From: an uncultured Selenomonadaceae bacterium
GTDB lineage: Bacteria; Bacillota; Negativicutes; Selenomonadales; Selenomonadaceae
Assembly: GCA_958415865.1 (NCBI GenBank)
Contig: CATYZV010000119.1
Location: 1-6,148, forward strand
Direction of reading: 5' to 3'
DNA: 6,148 bases
The position numbers and the translations under genes are program-made. Shown piece after piece: positions 1 through 6,148 of this stretch; positions within the stretch are counted from its first letter, which is position 1, and each line of letters begins with the position of its first letter. The notes beneath the pieces are model-generated. The model searched no databases and was not told the DNA's origin. It was given only the letters and a program-made list of their open reading frames with translations.

Positions 1-53
1 GTTTTTACCACTAGAATAATAGTACAGGCTGTCTTTAAACCCAAATCGAGCCT

Positions 54-188
54 TAGCAATTTCACCGCTCTGCCGCAGGCAGATTAGAAAATGGATGAAA
101 TGCAAGCGTCTTTAGCTTGTATGTCTGAGCGCAGCGAGTTTACAAGCGTTGCTGAAATCTAATCCGTTTTCTAAAGGTGAAATTGGTA
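54..188. repeat. Roughly 130-bp imperfect palindromic element (ERIC- or MITE-like)
   Basis: The outer arms CAATTTCACC (57-66) and GGTGAAATTG (176-185) are exact reverse complements. Inside them, 84-96 pairs with 162-174 over 13 positions with one G-T wobble. The left side carries a side hairpin TCTGCC-GCA-GGCAGA (69-83). The centre holds two mutually exclusive 7-bp pairings, 101-107 with 115-121 or 115-121 with 141-147. The arms are flanked by TA (54-55 and 187-188), which could be a target duplication of a TA-inserting element, though two bases are weak evidence. No transposase or convincing ORF is present. The nested, branched design resembles dispersed intergenic palindromes, but copy number cannot be judged from one window. 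A structured RNA is the alternative. Confidence 0.55.
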
Positions 189-234
189 CAGCGAGTAACC
201 AGCCAGCCGTTCGCGGCAAGGTCTTTTCTTTTTG

Positions 235-272
235 GATACTTTTTCTTTTGACCTAACAAAAGAAAAAGTATC
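235..272. repeat. Perfect 16-bp inverted repeat (hairpin) downstream of purD
   Basis: GATACTTTTTCTTTTG (235-250) and its exact reverse complement (257-272) flank a 6-nt loop ACCTAA. It begins 15 nt past the purD stop, where a 3' end signal would be expected. The stem is A/T-rich and neither strand has a U-tract right after it (the minus strand continues CCAAAAAGAAAAG), so it is not a textbook intrinsic terminator. It could still stall polymerase, end the operon with a helper factor, or protect the mRNA 3' end. A second copy-like pyrimidine run (TCTTTTCTTTTT, 222-233) precedes it. Confidence 0.7.
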
Positions 273-286
273 GGTTTTAGTTCTAA

Positions 287-1558
287 TCACTTTCTATTCA
301 ATGCGCGGTGTGCAATATCTTTTCTGTAGAAAACATCCGCAAAATCTACGAGCTTAACATCTTCATAGACCTTGTCCACAGCTGCTTTGATATCATCGCC
401 TAGTGCTACGATGCCGAGCACGCGGCCGCCGTTGGTAACGACTTTGCCGTCTTTTTTAGCCGTGCCGGCATGGAATACGAGTGCACCTGCTGCTTTTGCA
501 TCATCGAGGCCGCTGATGGCATCACCCTTGCGGTATTTTGCCGGGTAGCCGCCCGCGCTCATTACGACGCAGACAGCCGCTTTGTCTTTCCATTTGATTT
601 CCGTGTCAGCCAGCGTGCCGTTCGTGCAGGCGAGCATGATCTTGCCGAGGTCGCTGTCGAGCAGCGGCAGCACTACCTGCGTTTCAGGGTCGCCGAAGCG
701 GGCGTTGAATTCCACGACTTTCGGGCCTTGTGCCGTTATCATCAGTCCGGCGTAGAGGCAGCCTTTGTATTCCTTGCCTTCAGCGCGCATTGCAGCGATG
801 GTCGGCTCTAAGATTTCTTTCTGCACGCGCTGCATTAATTCAGGCGTGATAACGGGAGCAGGAGCATAAGTGCCCATGCCGCCGGTATTGGGACCTTTGT
901 CGCCGTCGAGGGCGCGTTTGTGGTCCTGCGAGGGAATCATCGGCACGATCGTCTTGCCGTCGGTGAAGGCGAGCACGGAAGCTTCTTCGCCGTCCATGAA
1001 TTCTTCGACTACTACGCTGCTGCCTGCATTGCCGAAAGCTTTATCGCACATGATTTCGTCGATAGCGTCGAGTGCCTGCTGCAATGTTTCCGCCACGATT
1101 ACGCCTTTGCCTGCCGCCAGGCCGTCGGCTTTGATTACGATCGGCGCACCTTCCTTGCGGATGTACTCTTTTGCTTTATCTGCATCGGTGAAAACTTCGT
1201 ATTTTGCCGTGGGAATGCCGTATTTCTTCATTATTCCTTTGGAAAATGATTTGGAGCCTTCCAGCTGTGCTGCCGATTTCTGCGGGCCGAAGGAAGGGAT
1301 TCCCACTGCTGCCATGTCGTCGACAATGCCGTTGGTAAGCGGCACTTCCGGGCCGACTACAACGAGGCTGACCTTTTTTTCCTGCGCCAGTTTCACGAGA
1401 GCGTCATTATCTTCCACCGATCCGGGAATACATTCTGCCACAGCTTCCATGCCGGGGTTGCCGGGCACTGCGTATATTTTGTCTACTTCACTGCTCTGTG
1501 CCAGTTTCCAAGCCAGTGTGTGTTCACGGCCGCCGCCGCCGATTACTAAAATATCCAA
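287..1558 (-). CDS. purD: Phosphoribosylamine-glycine ligase (GAR synthetase), PurD
   Basis: This cytoplasmic ATP-grasp enzyme joins glycine to 5-phosphoribosylamine with ATP to give glycinamide ribonucleotide (GAR), step 2 of IMP synthesis. The 423-residue length matches the family. Visible motifs are the N-terminal GGGGREH (residues 7-13), a VVGPEVPL segment (67-74), the ATP-grasp KADGLAAGKGV (143-153), GPNTGGMGTY (222-231) and the family signature RFGDPETQ (287-294). The C-terminal domain ends in DVFYRKDIAHRAL, as usual for PurD. The start is TTG: a strong TAAGGAGG lies 7 nt upstream, the Gly-rich N-terminus needs this start, and the next Met is residue 37. It is the last operon gene seen, 64 bp after the IMP cyclohydrolase gene, with a hairpin between them, so its level may be set partly separately. 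The stop is TGA, followed by about 286 bp of non-coding DNA. I see no damage. Confidence 0.98.
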   Translation of the reverse strand: MDILVIGGGGREHTLAWKLAQSSEVDKIYAVPGNPGMEAVAECIPGSVEDNDALVKLAQEKKVSLVVVGPEVPLTNGIVDDMAAVGIPSFGPQKSAAQLEGSKSFSKGIMKKYGIPTAKYEVFTDADKAKEYIRKEGAPIVIKADGLAAGKGVIVAETLQQALDAIDEIMCDKAFGNAGSSVVVEEFMDGEEASVLAFTDGKTIVPMIPSQDHKRALDGDKGPNTGGMGTYAPAPVITPELMQRVQKEILEPTIAAMRAEGKEYKGCLYAGLMITAQGPKVVEFNARFGDPETQVVLPLLDSDLGKIMLACTNGTLADTEIKWKDKAAVCVVMSAGGYPAKYRKGDAISGLDDAKAAGALVFHAGTAKKDGKVVTNGGRVLGIVALGDDIKAAVDKVYEDVKLVDFADVFYRKDIAHRALNRK

Positions 1559-1565
1559 GATTATG

Positions 1566-1573
1566 CCTCCTTA
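1566..1573 (-). promoter_or_regulatory. Shine-Dalgarno site of purD (sets the TTG start)
   Basis: On the minus strand this reads TAAGGAGG, a near-perfect match to the 16S rRNA tail, 7 nt before a TTG codon (1558-1556). No ATG or GTG lies at a suitable distance in frame, and the GGGGREH motif begins only six codons after the TTG. The site therefore fixes the unusual start codon. The site lies only a few bases from the hairpin at 1582-1601. Confidence 0.9.
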
Positions 1574-1581
1574 TTAAGAAA

Positions 1582-1601
1582 GCGCACTAATGACAGTGCG
1601 C
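1582..1601 (-). terminator. Terminator-like hairpin between the IMP cyclohydrolase gene and purD
   Basis: A perfect 7-bp GC-rich stem (GCGCACT at 1582-1588 against AGTGCGC at 1595-1601) encloses a 6-nt loop. In the operon's sense it is preceded by AAAAAG and followed by TTTCTTAA, so the flanks extend the stem slightly by A-T and G-T pairs, and the U-tract is short and interrupted. In the plus direction it is followed by CTTTTT, a somewhat better tract. It lies 22 nt after the cyclohydrolase stop and just upstream of the purD ribosome-binding site. It could be a leaky internal terminator, an mRNA-processing or stabilising stem, or a leftover end of an older transcription unit. Structure is seen; function is inferred. 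Confidence 0.5.
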
Positions 1602-1622
1602 CTTTTTGTATTTGACGTTATA

Positions 1623-2216
1623 TTACTTTTCGAGCTGCTGAGCCAGATAAGCCTGGATACATTCATCGTAATGAGCCGTGTGATTGAATGCTTCCTGTGC
1701 CAGCTGCATGCGGAACTTGCCGGTCGTGCAGCCTGTTTCTTCTACCATCTTGGCGATTTCGTCGTAATGCTGAGGATTTACGACGACCGTTACGAATTTG
1801 AAATTCTTTGCCGCAGCGCGGATCATAGCCGGGCCGCCGATATCGATGTTTTCCACAGCTTCAGCCAGCGTTACGTTCGGCTTGGCGATGGTTTCGCGGA
1901 ACGGATAGAGATTTACGACTACGAGGTCGATGGGCTGAATGCCGAATTTCTGCATCTGCGCCTGATGGCTCACATCGTCGCGCACAGCGAGGATGCCGCC
2001 GTGGATGTACGGATTCAAAGTCTTTACGCGGCCGTCCATGATTTCCGGGAATTTCGTTACATCACTGACGTACGTAACGGGAATGCCTGCATCAGCGATG
2101 GCTTTCATCGTGCCGCCGGTGGAGATGATTTCTACGCCTGCTGCGTGCAGTCTGCGTGCTAATTCTACAATGCCGGTCTTGTCGGATACGCTCAATAAAG
2201 CTCTTTTTATAGGCAT
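1623..2216 (-). CDS. purH: Stand-alone IMP cyclohydrolase (N-terminal PurH domain only)
   Basis: This gene encodes the MGS-like IMP cyclohydrolase domain, which closes FAICAR to IMP (last pathway step). Usual PurH is bifunctional, about 510-530 residues, with a C-terminal AICAR transformylase domain. This protein is only 197 residues and stops (TAA) just after the helix ending in AYLAQQLEK, at the normal domain boundary. Motifs seen are SDKTG (11-15), STGGT (32-36), DGRVKTLNP (61-69), NLYPF (102-106) and ENIDIGGP (122-129) followed by AAAKN (134-138). By alignment from memory to human ATIC (Lys66, Tyr104, Asp125, Lys137), the counterparts are Lys65, Tyr104, Asp125 and Lys137, all present. Residue 68 is Asn, where most homologues have His (KTLHP). 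The ATG start has a GAGGAGG at 2228-2234, 11 nt upstream. No transformylase remnant fits in the 64 bp before purD, so this looks like a genuine single-domain gene, not a frameshift. The transformylase must be encoded elsewhere. The names purJ or purO used for split or unrelated cyclohydrolases are less certain than the domain call. Confidence 0.95.
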   Translation of the reverse strand: MPIKRALLSVSDKTGIVELARRLHAAGVEIISTGGTMKAIADAGIPVTYVSDVTKFPEIMDGRVKTLNPYIHGGILAVRDDVSHQAQMQKFGIQPIDLVVVNLYPFRETIAKPNVTLAEAVENIDIGGPAMIRAAAKNFKFVTVVVNPQHYDEIAKMVEETGCTTGKFRMQLAQEAFNHTAHYDECIQAYLAQQLEK

Positions 2217-2259
2217 ATGGCAAAACGCCTCCTCTTATTGTGTAGATAGTGGTATGTGA

Positions 2260-2871
2260 TCAGTCGTCGATCGTAACGCGGCGGCCGCTTAAGTGAATCT
2301 TGCCCGCCAGGTACAATTCGATGACTTTAGGATAAACGATGTGTTCTTGTTCGAGTACGCGTGCAGCGAGGGTATCTTCCGTATCGTCGTCGAGCACAGG
2401 CACTGCTTTCTGCATGATGATGGGACCGCTGTCCATGCCTTCATCGACGAAATGCACCGTGCAGCCGGATACCTTTGCTCCGTACGCCAGCACATCGCGG
2501 TGAGCGTGCGCCCCGCCGAACGACGGCAAGAGCGACGGATGGATGTTCAATATCGCATCCTTGAACTGATGCACGAAGTACGGACTTAAAATGCGCATGA
2601 AGCCCGCCAGCACGACGAGTGTAACGCCGTATTTCTTCAGTTCTTTGACGAGGACTTCTTCAAAAGACTGTCTGTCGCTGTAGAGCTTGCGGTCTACGCA
2701 TACGGCGGGGATGCCTGCTTTTTTGGCGCGTTCCAAGGCCATCGCCTGCGGCTTGTCAGTAATGACCACGCCGATAGGAGCCTTGATCTGTCCTGCTTCA
2801 ATAGCATCGATGATAGACTGCAGATCGCTGCCGCGGCCTGATGCCATTACGCCTAATACTGCACCGCTCAT
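2260..2871 (-). CDS. purN: Phosphoribosylglycinamide formyltransferase (GAR transformylase), PurN
   Basis: PurN transfers the formyl group of 10-formyltetrahydrofolate to GAR, giving FGAR (step 3). The 203-residue length is normal. The phosphate-binding loop ASGRGSDLQ is at residues 10-18, with Asp16 where E. coli PurN has Asn13. The catalytic triad can be placed by comparison with E. coli Asn106, His108 and Asp144: Asn109 and His111 in [12 protein letters not shown] (107-118) and Asp147 in VDEGMDSGP (142-150). The folate-side motif [22 protein letters not shown] (positions 120-141) is intact. The ATG start overlaps the purM stop as ATGA (positions 2871-2868), a classic sign of translational coupling. 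The only Shine-Dalgarno-like sequence is a weak AAAGGCGG inside the end of purM. The stop is TGA, 43 bp before the cyclohydrolase gene. The folate-dependent PurN rather than the formate-dependent PurT links this pathway to one-carbon folate supply. Confidence 0.97.
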   Translation of the reverse strand: MSGAVLGVMASGRGSDLQSIIDAIEAGQIKAPIGVVITDKPQAMALERAKKAGIPAVCVDRKLYSDRQSFEEVLVKELKKYGVTLVVLAGFMRILSPYFVHQFKDAILNIHPSLLPSFGGAHAHRDVLAYGAKVSGCTVHFVDEGMDSGPIIMQKAVPVLDDDTEDTLAARVLEQEHIVYPKVIELYLAGKIHLSGRRVTIDD

Positions 2872-3935
2872 GCGAATACGCCGCCTTTTACGACAACAGG
2901 AGCATCGCTGTTATTTTCTACGACTTTGCCGATGATGTAGGATTTTTCACCTTTAGCAGCGAGATCAGCCTGAATAGCCTTCGCATCTTCAGCCGATACG
3001 GACATGATCATGCCGATGCCCATGTTGAATACGCGGTACATTTCATGCCATTCTACATTGCCCCACTGCTGCAGGAGCTTGAAGATAGCAGGCATTTCCC
3101 AAGTGTCGGCATCTACTTCTACGCCTATTCCTTCGGGCAGGATGCGTGCAATATTTTCATAGAAGCCGCCGCCAGTGATGTGCACCATGCCGTGAATATC
3201 GTATTTTTCGATCAGCGGCAGGCAGACAGCCGGGTAAAGGCGGGTCGGAGTCAAGAGCACTTCACCGAGTGTCTTATCGCCGAGTTCCGGGAATTTTTCA
3301 CTGCCGTCGAATTTCTTCAGATCAAAGCAGATCTTGCGCACGAGAGAATAGCCGTTGGAATGAACGCCGCTGGAAGGCAGGCCGAGCAGAACATCGCCTG
3401 CTGCAACTTTTTCGCCCGTGATTATCTTTGATTTATCGACTGCACCCACCGCAAAGCCGGCGATATCGTATTCACCGTCAGCGTAGAAGCCAGCCATTTC
3501 AGCCATTTCCCCGCCGATAAGCGCACAGCCGGATTCCTTGCAGGCATTTGCCACGCCTTTGACGACATCGGCTGCTTTTTCCGGTTCAAGCTTGCCTACT
3601 GCAAGATAATCGAGGAAGAACAGCGGTTCAGCACCCTGCACGAGGATATCATTGACGCACATAGCGACAGCATCCTGGCCGATCGTGTCATGCTTGTCGA
3701 GCATGAAAGCAAGGCGCAGCTTCGTGCCTACGCCGTCAGTGCCGGATACGAGCACCGGTTCTTTGTACTTGCCCGCATTGAGCGCGAACAGACCGCCGAA
3801 GCCGCCGAGATCGCCCAGCACTTCCGGGCGGTAAGTCGATTTGACGCTGTCCTTTATCAATTTAACTGCGTAGTTGCCGGCATCGATATCCACACCGGAA
3901 TCGTGATACGTAAGGTTCTTTTTATTTTCAGCCAT
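2868..3935 (-). CDS. purM: Phosphoribosylformylglycinamidine cyclo-ligase (AIR synthetase), PurM
   Basis: PurM uses ATP to cyclise FGAM to 5-aminoimidazole ribonucleotide (AIR), step 5. Its 355 residues match the usual length of about 345-350. Family features in order are the N-terminal [12 protein letters not shown] (10-21), the Gly-rich [10 protein letters not shown] (41-50), SGTDGVGTK (64-72), [20 protein letters not shown] (91-110), [11 protein letters not shown] (141-151), [12 protein letters not shown] (187-198) and [11 protein letters not shown] (252-262). The start is ATG with a clear GGAGGT (3941-3946) 5 nt upstream. That Shine-Dalgarno lies in the 14-bp gap after the purF stop, so the two genes are tightly packed. 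The stop TGA overlaps the purN start. PurM normally follows PurL, PurQ or PurS chemically, and none of these is in this window. Confidence 0.98.
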   Translation of the reverse strand: MAENKKNLTYHDSGVDIDAGNYAVKLIKDSVKSTYRPEVLGDLGGFGGLFALNAGKYKEPVLVSGTDGVGTKLRLAFMLDKHDTIGQDAVAMCVNDILVQGAEPLFFLDYLAVGKLEPEKAADVVKGVANACKESGCALIGGEMAEMAGFYADGEYDIAGFAVGAVDKSKIITGEKVAAGDVLLGLPSSGVHSNGYSLVRKICFDLKKFDGSEKFPELGDKTLGEVLLTPTRLYPAVCLPLIEKYDIHGMVHITGGGFYENIARILPEGIGVEVDADTWEMPAIFKLLQQWGNVEWHEMYRVFNMGIGMIMSVSAEDAKAIQADLAAKGEKSYIIGKVVENNSDAPVVVKGGVFA

Positions 3936-3949
3936 TGTAGACCTCCATC

Positions 3950-5383
3950 TTATTTCAAACGCTGCTCAAATACGTATTTATCTGCGCCCGTTACCGTTTC
4001 TTTGGACATTTCCACAGGATATGTGTTGTTGAAGCAGGCATAGCACATATCTTCAGGATTTGCATCCTTAATCGAGGCTTTTAAGCCTTCAATGCTCAGG
4101 AAATGCAGTGAATCTGCACCGATGAATTCGCGGATTTCTTCCACCGTCTTCGTAGCGGCGATCAGCTCCTTGCGCACCGAAGTATCGATGCCGTAATAGC
4201 AGGGATAACCGATAGGCGGCGAGCTTACGCACATATGCACTTCACGCGCGCCGGCTTTTCTGAGCATCTTGACTATCTTGCCGCTCGTCGTGCCGCGCAC
4301 GATAGAATCATCCACCATGATGACGGATTTTCCCTTTACAGCAGCGGAAATGGCATTGAGCTTGAGCTTTACAGCCGTGTCGCGCTTCTTCTGCGTCGGC
4401 TGAATGAAGGTTCTGCCGATATAGCGGTTCTTGATAAGCCCTTCGCAGAAAGGAATGCCCGATTCATAAGCATAGCCTGTAGCAGCAGTATTGCCGGAGT
4501 CAGGCACCGAAATTACGATATCGCCTTTGAACTTGCTTTCGCGGGCCAGCATCCTGCCCATCATGAAGCGGGCTGCATGAACGCTCTGTCCGTCAAGCAC
4601 GCTGTCCGGGCGGGCAAAGTAGATGTATTCAAATATGCAGGCAGCTTTTTTCTGAGCTTCAGCATACTCTATGCACTTCATGCCGCTGTCATCCATGATG
4701 ACCATTTCGCCGGGTGCTACGTCTTTGATGAATTCAGCACCGACTACATCGAGCCCGCAGGATTCAGACGATACTACCCAGGAGCCTTCTTCCGTCTTGC
4801 CGATGCAGAGAGGGCGGAAGCCCTGCGGGTCGCGGGCTGCAATCAATTTATTTTCCGTCATGATAGCCAGGCAGAACGCGCCTTTGACCTGACGGAGGCT
4901 TTCCATGATCTTTTCTTCAATGGTCGGCTTGCGCGAGCGGGCGATGAGATTGACGATTACTTCTGTATCTATGGAAGTCTGAAAAATCGTTCCCTGTTCT
5001 TCCAGAGCGCGGCGGATTTCTGCTGCATTCGTCAGATTGCCGTTGTGTGCCAAGCTGATTTTGCCGCCGGAGTAATTAGCGATGAGCGGCTGCGTGTTGG
5101 CAAGCAGGCTGGAGCCTGTAGTGGAATAACGCACATGGCCGATGGCGATGTACTGATTTTCCATATGAGGCAGCTGATGACGAAATACCTCGTTGACGAG
5201 GCCCATATCGCGCGTTACGTCCATCCATGCACCGTCAGTTATAGCGATGCCCGCGCTTTCCTGACCGCGGTGCTGCAGAGCATACAAGCCTAGATACGTC
5301 ATCATCGACACGTCTTCAGTGTGAGAGTACACACCGAAAACGCCGCATTCTTCTTTCCACTTATTTGACGTGATGTCAACCAT
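3950..5383 (-). CDS. purF: Amidophosphoribosyltransferase (glutamine PRPP amidotransferase), PurF, Fe-S type
   Basis: PurF catalyses the committed step, PRPP plus glutamine to 5-phosphoribosylamine. It has an N-terminal nucleophile (Ntn) glutaminase domain and a C-terminal phosphoribosyltransferase domain. The first 12 residues end in EE before Cys13 (EECGVFGVY), which fits a propeptide removed to expose the catalytic Cys. QHRGQESAG (37-45), GHVRYSTTG (82-90) and HNGNLTN (113-119) mark the glutaminase. [15 protein letters not shown] (355-369) is the PRPP-binding loop. Cys249, Cys395, Cys447 and Cys450 sit where B. subtilis PurF has its four [4Fe-4S] ligands (mature numbers 236, 382, 437, 440; about 237, 383, 435, 438 here), so a cluster is predicted. 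The family is known to be feedback-inhibited by purine nucleotides. The start is ATG with AGGAGA about 10 nt upstream, 33 bp after purC. The length of 477 is normal. Confidence 0.98.
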   Translation of the reverse strand: MVDITSNKWKEECGVFGVYSHTEDVSMMTYLGLYALQHRGQESAGIAITDGAWMDVTRDMGLVNEVFRHQLPHMENQYIAIGHVRYSTTGSSLLANTQPLIANYSGGKISLAHNGNLTNAAEIRRALEEQGTIFQTSIDTEVIVNLIARSRKPTIEEKIMESLRQVKGAFCLAIMTENKLIAARDPQGFRPLCIGKTEEGSWVVSSESCGLDVVGAEFIKDVAPGEMVIMDDSGMKCIEYAEAQKKAACIFEYIYFARPDSVLDGQSVHAARFMMGRMLARESKFKGDIVISVPDSGNTAATGYAYESGIPFCEGLIKNRYIGRTFIQPTQKKRDTAVKLKLNAISAAVKGKSVIMVDDSIVRGTTSGKIVKMLRKAGAREVHMCVSSPPIGYPCYYGIDTSVRKELIAATKTVEEIREFIGADSLHFLSIEGLKASIKDANPEDMCYACFNNTYPVEMSKETVTGADKYVFEQRLK

Positions 5384-5416
5384 TAATTTTCGTTCTCCTA
5401 TACACTAAATATATGA

Positions 5417-6130
5417 TTACAGAGTTTCACCGGTCAGGCGGCGCAGCACTTCTTTGTATGCGTCTTCAACATTGCCGAGGTCGCGGCGGAATCTGTCTTT
5501 ATCGAGCTTTTCATGCGTTTCGCTGTCCCAGAAACGGCAGTTGTCAGGGGAGAGTTCATCACCGAGGATGATTTCGCCTTTGTACTTGCCGAATTCAAGC
5601 TTGAAGTCGATGAGGTCGATATTGTCTCTCGTAGCCAGATGCTGTTTCATGATATCGTTGATCTTGAGGGAGAGGCGTTCGATTTCGTCGAGTTCTTCAG
5701 CCGTTGCCCAGCCCATAGCAGTGATGTGGTAGCGGTTTACCATCGGATCGTGCAGAGCATCGCATTTGTAGCAGTATTCGATTACAGGCTTGCTGAGCTT
5801 AGTGCCTTCTTCAAGGCCGAGGCGTTTTGCCAGGCTGCCTGCTGCTACATTGCGCACGATTACTTCCAGCGGAATCATATCGAGTTTTCTAACGATGATT
5901 TCGCGGTCGTTCAATACTTTGAGCAGGTGGTGCTTAATGCCGTTCTTAGCGAGCAGGTCAAAGAAGAAATTCGTGATCTTGTTGTTCAAAATGCCTTTGT
6001 CAGCGATCGTGCTCTTTTTCGCACCGTCGCCTGCCGTAGCATCGTCTTTGTAGTATACGAGCAGTTCATCAGGATTGTCAGTCGTAAAAATTTTCTTTGC
6101 TTTGCCTTCATATAATAATTCTTTTTTCAT
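5417..6130 (-). CDS. purC: Phosphoribosylaminoimidazole-succinocarboxamide synthase (SAICAR synthetase), PurC
   Basis: PurC joins aspartate to CAIR with ATP to form SAICAR (step 7). The protein has 237 residues, the same length as E. coli PurC. Diagnostic segments are the nucleotide-binding [10 protein letters not shown] (6-15), [12 protein letters not shown] (28-39), [20 protein letters not shown] (87-106), the signature [13 protein letters not shown] (173-185) and the aspartate/nucleotide-site [13 protein letters not shown] (190-202). The ATG start is preceded by GGGAGG (6141-6146) with a spacer of about 10 nt, which lies right at the window edge, so the promoter and any upstream gene are not visible. 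The stop is TAA, 33 bp before purF. No internal stop or missing motif is seen. Confidence 0.98.
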   Translation of the reverse strand: MKKELLYEGKAKKIFTTDNPDELLVYYKDDATAGDGAKKSTIADKGILNNKITNFFFDLLAKNGIKHHLLKVLNDREIIVRKLDMIPLEVIVRNVAAGSLAKRLGLEEGTKLSKPVIEYCYKCDALHDPMVNRYHITAMGWATAEELDEIERLSLKINDIMKQHLATRDNIDLIDFKLEFGKYKGEIILGDELSPDNCRFWDSETHEKLDKDRFRRDLGNVEDAYKEVLRRLTGETL

Positions 6131-6148
6131 TGTAATATATCCTCCCGG

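Larger units (their letters stand above)
1..286. other. Non-coding region downstream of the purine operon
   Basis: No convincing protein-coding frame or tRNA is visible in this 286-bp stretch. It holds the inverted repeat at 235-272, a small GCCG-TTCG-CGGC hairpin at 206-217 and the branched palindrome at 54-188. Positions 1-53 show nothing I can assign. The change from tightly packed genes to structured non-coding DNA suggests that the operon ends after purD. Confidence 0.7.

Noticed and set aside
91..162. 23-codon ATG-to-TAA frame inside the palindromic element
   Set aside because: There is no clear Shine-Dalgarno before it, it spans the central part of the inverted-repeat structure, and its length is expected by chance.
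54..188. CRISPR repeat or riboswitch
   Set aside because: There are no regularly spaced direct repeats, and the element lies downstream of the operon rather than in a leader. I recognise no known riboswitch core.
470..1577. Several plus-strand open frames opposite purD
   Set aside because: They overlap an intact, motif-rich gene, and their translations look like antisense composition with no family resemblance.
1558..1622. Possible remnant of the AICAR transformylase domain after the short cyclohydrolase gene
   Set aside because: The gap is only 64 bp and is filled by a hairpin and the purD ribosome-binding site, leaving no room for a recognisable remnant.
1590..3431. Plus-strand open frames opposite the cyclohydrolase gene, purN and purM
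   Set aside because: Same reason: they are shadows of real genes with no convincing ribosome-binding site or domain.
4235..5293. 352-codon open frame on the plus strand opposite purF
   Set aside because: It lies entirely inside purF, whose motifs are complete. The frame is a by-product of third-position GC bias, and its translation shows no recognisable domain.

Overview
This window is almost entirely one stretch of the de novo purine (IMP) biosynthesis operon. All genes lie on the minus strand, so transcription runs from high to low coordinates: purC, purF, purM, purN, a stand-alone IMP cyclohydrolase (the N-terminal half of a normal purH), and purD. Every gene has a recognisable family, near-standard length and an intact reading frame. 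The order C-F-M-N-H-D is the one typical of Firmicutes (Bacillota). PurF is the Bacillus-type enzyme with a cleavable propeptide and four putative Fe-S cysteines. The moderate GC content and the style of the proteins make an anaerobic member of the Bacillota plausible, perhaps Negativicutes/Selenomonadales. That taxonomic guess is inference only.

Layout: positions 6148-5417 hold purC, whose Shine-Dalgarno sits at the very edge of the window, so the operon promoter and any preceding gene (often purE) lie outside. Positions 5383-3950 hold purF and 3935-2868 hold purM, 14 bp apart. purN (2871-2260) overlaps the purM stop in an ATGA junction. A 43-bp gap leads to the 197-codon IMP cyclohydrolase gene (2216-1623). 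A 64-bp gap containing a terminator-like hairpin then leads to purD (1558-287), which starts with TTG. Positions 286-1 are non-coding: a perfect 16-bp inverted repeat with a 6-nt loop, then a roughly 130-bp multi-branched imperfect palindrome that looks like a dispersed intergenic element.

How the genes work together: PurF makes phosphoribosylamine from PRPP and glutamine, PurD ligates glycine, PurN formylates GAR, PurM closes the imidazole ring of AIR, PurC makes SAICAR, and the cyclohydrolase closes the final ring to IMP. The FGAM synthase step (purL/purQ/purS), the AIR carboxylation step (purE), purB and the AICAR transformylase activity normally fused to PurH are not encoded here and must be supplied elsewhere if the pathway is complete.

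I did not find a novel multi-gene system. The points most worth a second look are the stand-alone cyclohydrolase with an Asn in a usually His-containing motif, the hairpin directly in front of purD, and the palindromic element downstream of the operon.
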